Assembly (NCBI GenBank): GCA_964532715.1
Contig: CAZHIX010000041.1
Coordinates: 1 to 8,929 of the forward strand
Length of the DNA stretch: 8,929 nucleotides
Source: 1-14-0-10-45-29 sp964532715
Lineage (GTDB): Archaea; Micrarchaeota; Micrarchaeia; Anstonellales; Anstonellaceae
Direction: 5' to 3'
Under the pieces are notes generated by a model. That model had not been told where the DNA came from and did not search any database. It saw only the letters and a list, made by a program, of their open reading frames with translations. Position 1 is the first letter of the stretch. Each line of letters starts with the position of its first letter. Below, one piece after another: positions 6,854-8,929 of the stretch. The position numbers and the translations under genes are program-made.

Positions 6854-7102
6854 TTATTCCTGACAGTAACCATTTATTTTATCACAAGACCAATCAGATG
6901 AATAACGTATACAATCATCATCAGTTGCACATTTAACATCTGCTGGATTAAATCCACTTTTTTCAATTAATTGCTGAGTTTTTGCATCAACTGCACCACC
7001 CATTTCTTTTGCACTCTTGGTCATTTGAGTGAATGCAATAAACACAATCCCAAGAATTATTACCAAAATAATAAGCATTTCTGCAGAAAGTTGTCCTTTC
7101 AA
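6854..7102 (-). CDS. Small class III signal peptide pilin-like protein with four-Cys tail (TTG start)
   Basis: 82 residues beginning MKGQLSAEMLIILVIILG, a textbook archaeal class III signal: K-G before the predicted cut, then Q-x-S-x-E (Q4, S6, E8) and a helix to about 25. The C-terminal part has Cys58, 64, 73 and 80 in C-x5-C-x8-C-x6-C (CATDDDC, SCDKINGYC), suggesting two disulfides in a small extracellular knob. I choose TTG at 7102 instead of the longer ATG at 7129: GAGGTG lies six bases before the TTG, whereas the ATG has no binding site and would add a charged, non-family N-terminus. The TTTTAAAT box at 7138-7145 would start transcription near 7116, downstream of that ATG. First gene of the minus-strand pair, two bases before the next. 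Confidence 0.85.
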   Translation of the reverse strand: MKGQLSAEMLIILVIILGIVFIAFTQMTKSAKEMGGAVDAKTQQLIEKSGFNPADVKCATDDDCIRYSSDWSCDKINGYCQE

Positions 7103-7108
7103 ATAAAA

Positions 7109-7114
7109 CACCTC
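7109..7114 (-). promoter_or_regulatory. Shine-Dalgarno GAGGTG deciding a TTG start
   Basis: GAGGTG on the minus strand is an exact match to the archaeal anti-Shine-Dalgarno region, six bases before TTG 7102. Confidence 0.75.
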
Positions 7115-7133
7115 AAAAAGTCTTAGCATAGAT

Positions 7134-7158
7134 TACATTTAAAAGTATCCTAAATGTA
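7134..7158. promoter_or_regulatory. Divergent promoter with an 8-bp inverted repeat and shared TTTAAA box
   Basis: TACATTTA (7134-7141) and TAAATGTA (7151-7158) are a perfect inverted repeat with a 9-base spacer, centred between the divergent gene pairs. TTTAAA at 7138-7143 is itself palindromic and can be a TATA box both ways: about 26 bases away lie the + strand ATG at 7168 (a leaderless mRNA) and, on the minus strand, a start near 7116 just before GAGGTG. The inverted repeat could also bind a regulator that controls both sides. Confidence 0.55.
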
Positions 7159-7167
7159 GCAAATCTT

Positions 7168-7806
7168 ATGCTTGGAGTAAAACGAGGTTTTGCATTCTCA
7201 CTTGATTCATTTGTAGCTTTCTCATTAATGCTCATAGCAGTACAATCTATAGTAGTAATTTCATCTACTCCATCTGGATATTATTCAAGTTTAATGCAAG
7301 CCAATTTGCTTTCAAGCGGAACACTTGATGTTTTATCAAATGTGCGAATTGAATCTGAAAATCGTGAGATATTGTCATATGCAGTTGAAGCAGCTATAAG
7401 TGCAGACCCCGCAAGAGCACATAGGTTAGCAAAAGTAACAAATGAACTTATTCCGCGACCGTTTTCGTACACATATGATTATTACGATTTTGAGACAAAA
7501 CGATGGAAAATTGCATATAACGCATCAGATCATGGATGTAGCTTCTTAGGTTCTGAGAAATTTTGCAATGTAACATTTAGTAGAGTTCAAGCATCATCCA
7601 TGATGTTAGTTGGCACGTACGCAGATGCACCAGATGCAGGAGAATCACCATATTGCAATGTTAATTGTAAAGGTTATGACAGTAGCACTAAAGGGTATAC
7701 TGAACCAGAAATGTGCACAAAAACGCCATGCGATATACAAATTGCAAGCACATTTTATCCAGGAGATTACCATCTTGGACTTCTAAGACTTAGGGTGTGG
7801 GGCTAA
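7168..7806 (+). CDS. Exported Cys-rich protein with N-terminal pilin-like membrane helix
   Basis: 212 residues; no named family recognised. KRGFAFSLDSFVAFSLMLIAVQSIVVI (5-31) is a short basic stretch, then a single hydrophobic helix, similar to the KRGFAFSLD-type starts of proteins common in DPANN surface loci. It lacks the Q-x-S-x-E pattern of the minus-strand neighbours. The rest is likely extracellular: six cysteines (124, 133, 163, 167, 183, 188), the last four as C-x3-C and C-x4-C around residues 163-188, and sequons at N118 and N134. The ATG sits 27 bases from the centre of the shared TATA box with no upstream ribosome binding site, so a leaderless start is likely. Its TAA overlaps the next ATG by one base, indicating coupled translation. 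Confidence 0.85.
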   Translation: MLGVKRGFAFSLDSFVAFSLMLIAVQSIVVISSTPSGYYSSLMQANLLSSGTLDVLSNVRIESENREILSYAVEAAISADPARAHRLAKVTNELIPRPFSYTYDYYDFETKRWKIAYNASDHGCSFLGSEKFCNVTFSRVQASSMMLVGTYADAPDAGESPYCNVNCKGYDSSTKGYTEPEMCTKTPCDIQIASTFYPGDYHLGLLRLRVWG

Positions 7807-8929
7807 TGAATAAAAAAGGATTTTTCTTTACAGTGGTTGCATTGGTTCTGCTCTCATTCATATTTATTTCCATAGAGCTTTGGGCGCAAACTATTAGTTT
7901 GCAAGAACAACGATATGCAAATAAGTTTGACATGTATGCAATGAAAAATGCAATTAGACTTTCAGAGGAACAGACACTTGAAGACTTTACAAAGGCATCT
8001 TTAGTTTATGCGTTGGATAAACTTGCAGTTTCAATTCAGGAACACCCAGACAAAAGTATTAGAGGGATATATGATGCAAGAAATAAGAAAACTTCGGACC
8101 CAAATTTATATACGGGAGATAGTGAAGGAGTATATTATTTGAATCGTAGTATTTACGAGCTTATGACTTATGGTAACACAAGTGGATACTTAACAGACAA
8201 ATTCAATTCATATCCATATAAGTCTTATTTTTACATATCAAATTCAACAAATCTTACATATACAAAAGATGAGAGAAAATATACACTAAAACATTATTTT
8301 GAAACGACAAAAAATACCTCTGATTTGATAGGATATGATATAAGTTGGGGAAACCCGCAAAATTTTACATTGAATCAAACAAGCACATGGGAAGTCGCAG
8401 TATCGTTTAATGTGCAAGTGAATTTTTCAAACAAAGACAAAACAATTATGACAAGTAAAAATCTTAGCATAAATACGACATTTGATATAAATGGTATGGC
8501 AGATCCATACATAACTCGTGCACACGTTGCATATCTTGGAAATAGTGCTGACTTTAATTCAAATGTTCCAAGGCGAAATATATATCACGCAAAAGGCATT
8601 TACGATGAACGTGATGACGCACAAGCAATATCGGCAAAAAATGGTCCTGAAGGTTTAGGCTGGTTTTTTGGACCAGTTGTTATGAAATCAGATATAGATG
8701 ATTTTTCAGTTGATAATTATAGATTAAATTTGTCAAAAATTTCACAGTATATTTTAATGACAAATGATGTTTCACTGGCTATAGATGAATCGGATAGATT
8801 TGGGGGAATAATACTTTTGGCGACTCCAGGATTATCATATGCACCCATATCAAGCATAATAAAAGTAGTAGAGATGGACATGCACCTCCACCTGCGCGAG
8901 GGGGCCATGCTGGAGCTGGTCGCCCCGTT
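7806..8929 (+). CDS. Exported, sequon-rich surface protein with N-terminal membrane helix; 3' end replaced by foreign sequence (partial)
   Basis: The frame stays open from ATG 7806 to the window edge (374 codons). MNKKGFFFTVVALVLLSFIF gives a Lys pair followed by one membrane helix (about 6-26), then a long hydrophilic, probably extracellular domain. Eleven N-x-S/T sequons in about 350 residues (for example NRS, NST, NLT, NFT, NQT, NTT) suggest a heavily N-glycosylated surface protein. No cysteine appears in the native part, unlike the upstream partner. No family recognised. The ATG overlaps the preceding TAA, with GGTG about ten bases before, so it is the second gene of this pair. Native sequence appears to end near codon 355 (8870); the remaining codons encode a dihydroorotase start in a different base composition. 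The true C-terminus is not in this window. Confidence 0.8.
   Translation, partial: MNKKGFFFTVVALVLLSFIFISIELWAQTISLQEQRYANKFDMYAMKNAIRLSEEQTLEDFTKASLVYALDKLAVSIQEHPDKSIRGIYDARNKKTSDPNLYTGDSEGVYYLNRSIYELMTYGNTSGYLTDKFNSYPYKSYFYISNSTNLTYTKDERKYTLKHYFETTKNTSDLIGYDISWGNPQNFTLNQTSTWEVAVSFNVQVNFSNKDKTIMTSKNLSINTTFDINGMADPYITRAHVAYLGNSADFNSNVPRRNIYHAKGIYDERDDAQAISAKNGPEGLGWFFGPVVMKSDIDDFSVDNYRLNLSKISQYILMTNDVSLAIDESDRFGGIILLATPGLSYAPISSIIKVVEMDMHLHLREGAMLELVAP
8871..8929 (+). other. pyrC: Foreign GC-rich tail encoding the N-terminus of a PyrC-type dihydroorotase; likely chimeric sequence end
   Basis: I count 40 G/C in these 59 bases (68%), against visibly AT-rich sequence before. The codons shift to CTC, CTG, CGC, GCC, GTC and CCG. 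The in-frame translation MDMHLHLREGAMLELVAP matches the start of class II dihydroorotase (E. coli PyrC DDWHLHLRDGDMLKTVVP), including the H-x-H zinc ligands and the following substrate-binding Arg. That enzyme closes carbamoyl aspartate in pyrimidine synthesis and is cytosolic, so a natural fusion to the end of an exported glycoprotein makes little sense. The junction lies at about 8865-8874. The origin is probably a GC-rich bacterium (inference). Confidence 0.8.

Noticed and set aside
7806..8929. Natural fusion of an exported glycoprotein with dihydroorotase
   Set aside because: Composition and codon use break sharply at the junction, and a cytosolic enzyme at the end of a surface protein is not plausible.

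Overview
The window looks like a piece of an AT-rich archaeal genome, probably from an uncultivated, DPANN-like lineage. The lineage guess is inference; no ribosomal RNA or marker gene is present. Support for archaea: a tRNA-Met with an intron at the canonical archaeal site and a bulge-helix-bulge fold; two proteins beginning with the class III (archaeal pilin-type) signal Q-x-S/T-x-E; an archaeal-style Beta_propel lipoprotein; TATA boxes about 26 bases before plausible transcript starts; GGTG/GAGGTG ribosome binding sites; and short poly-T terminators.

Layout. 142-2337 (+) encodes a 12-segment membrane protein built from two homologous halves, with a long charged cytosolic-type tail. 2367-3347 (-) converges on it and encodes a deoxyhypusine synthase family enzyme of the bacterial-like branch. 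3348-3885 has no gene but carries its promoter and a tandem array with an exact 98-base period and two hairpins per unit. The array ends against the 3' end of an intron-containing tRNA-Met(CAU) (3886-4019, -). 4101-6368 (-) encodes a Beta_propel lipoprotein. 6444-7102 (-) holds two tightly coupled genes for small pilin-like proteins. A short divergent promoter region (7103-7167) separates them from a second pair on the + strand (7168-7806 and 7806 to the end) that encodes larger secreted proteins with one N-terminal membrane segment.

The genes from about 4.1 to 8.9 kb form a cell-surface locus: a lipid-anchored propeller, two class III pilin-like subunits, a Cys-rich exported protein and a sequon-rich, probably glycosylated exported protein. 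The divergent promoter region suggests that the two gene pairs are co-expressed. No prepilin peptidase, assembly ATPase or platform protein is in the window, so a pilus function is inferred only from the signal peptides.

The last 59 bases (8871-8929) do not belong with the rest. They are 68% G+C by hand count and encode, in frame, the start of a PyrC-type dihydroorotase. This is most simply a chimeric sequence end, and the last gene should not be read as a natural fusion. I found no convincing new defence, mobile or CRISPR system. The best candidates for something undescribed are the 98-base repeat array next to the tRNA, the duplicated membrane protein and the divergent surface locus.
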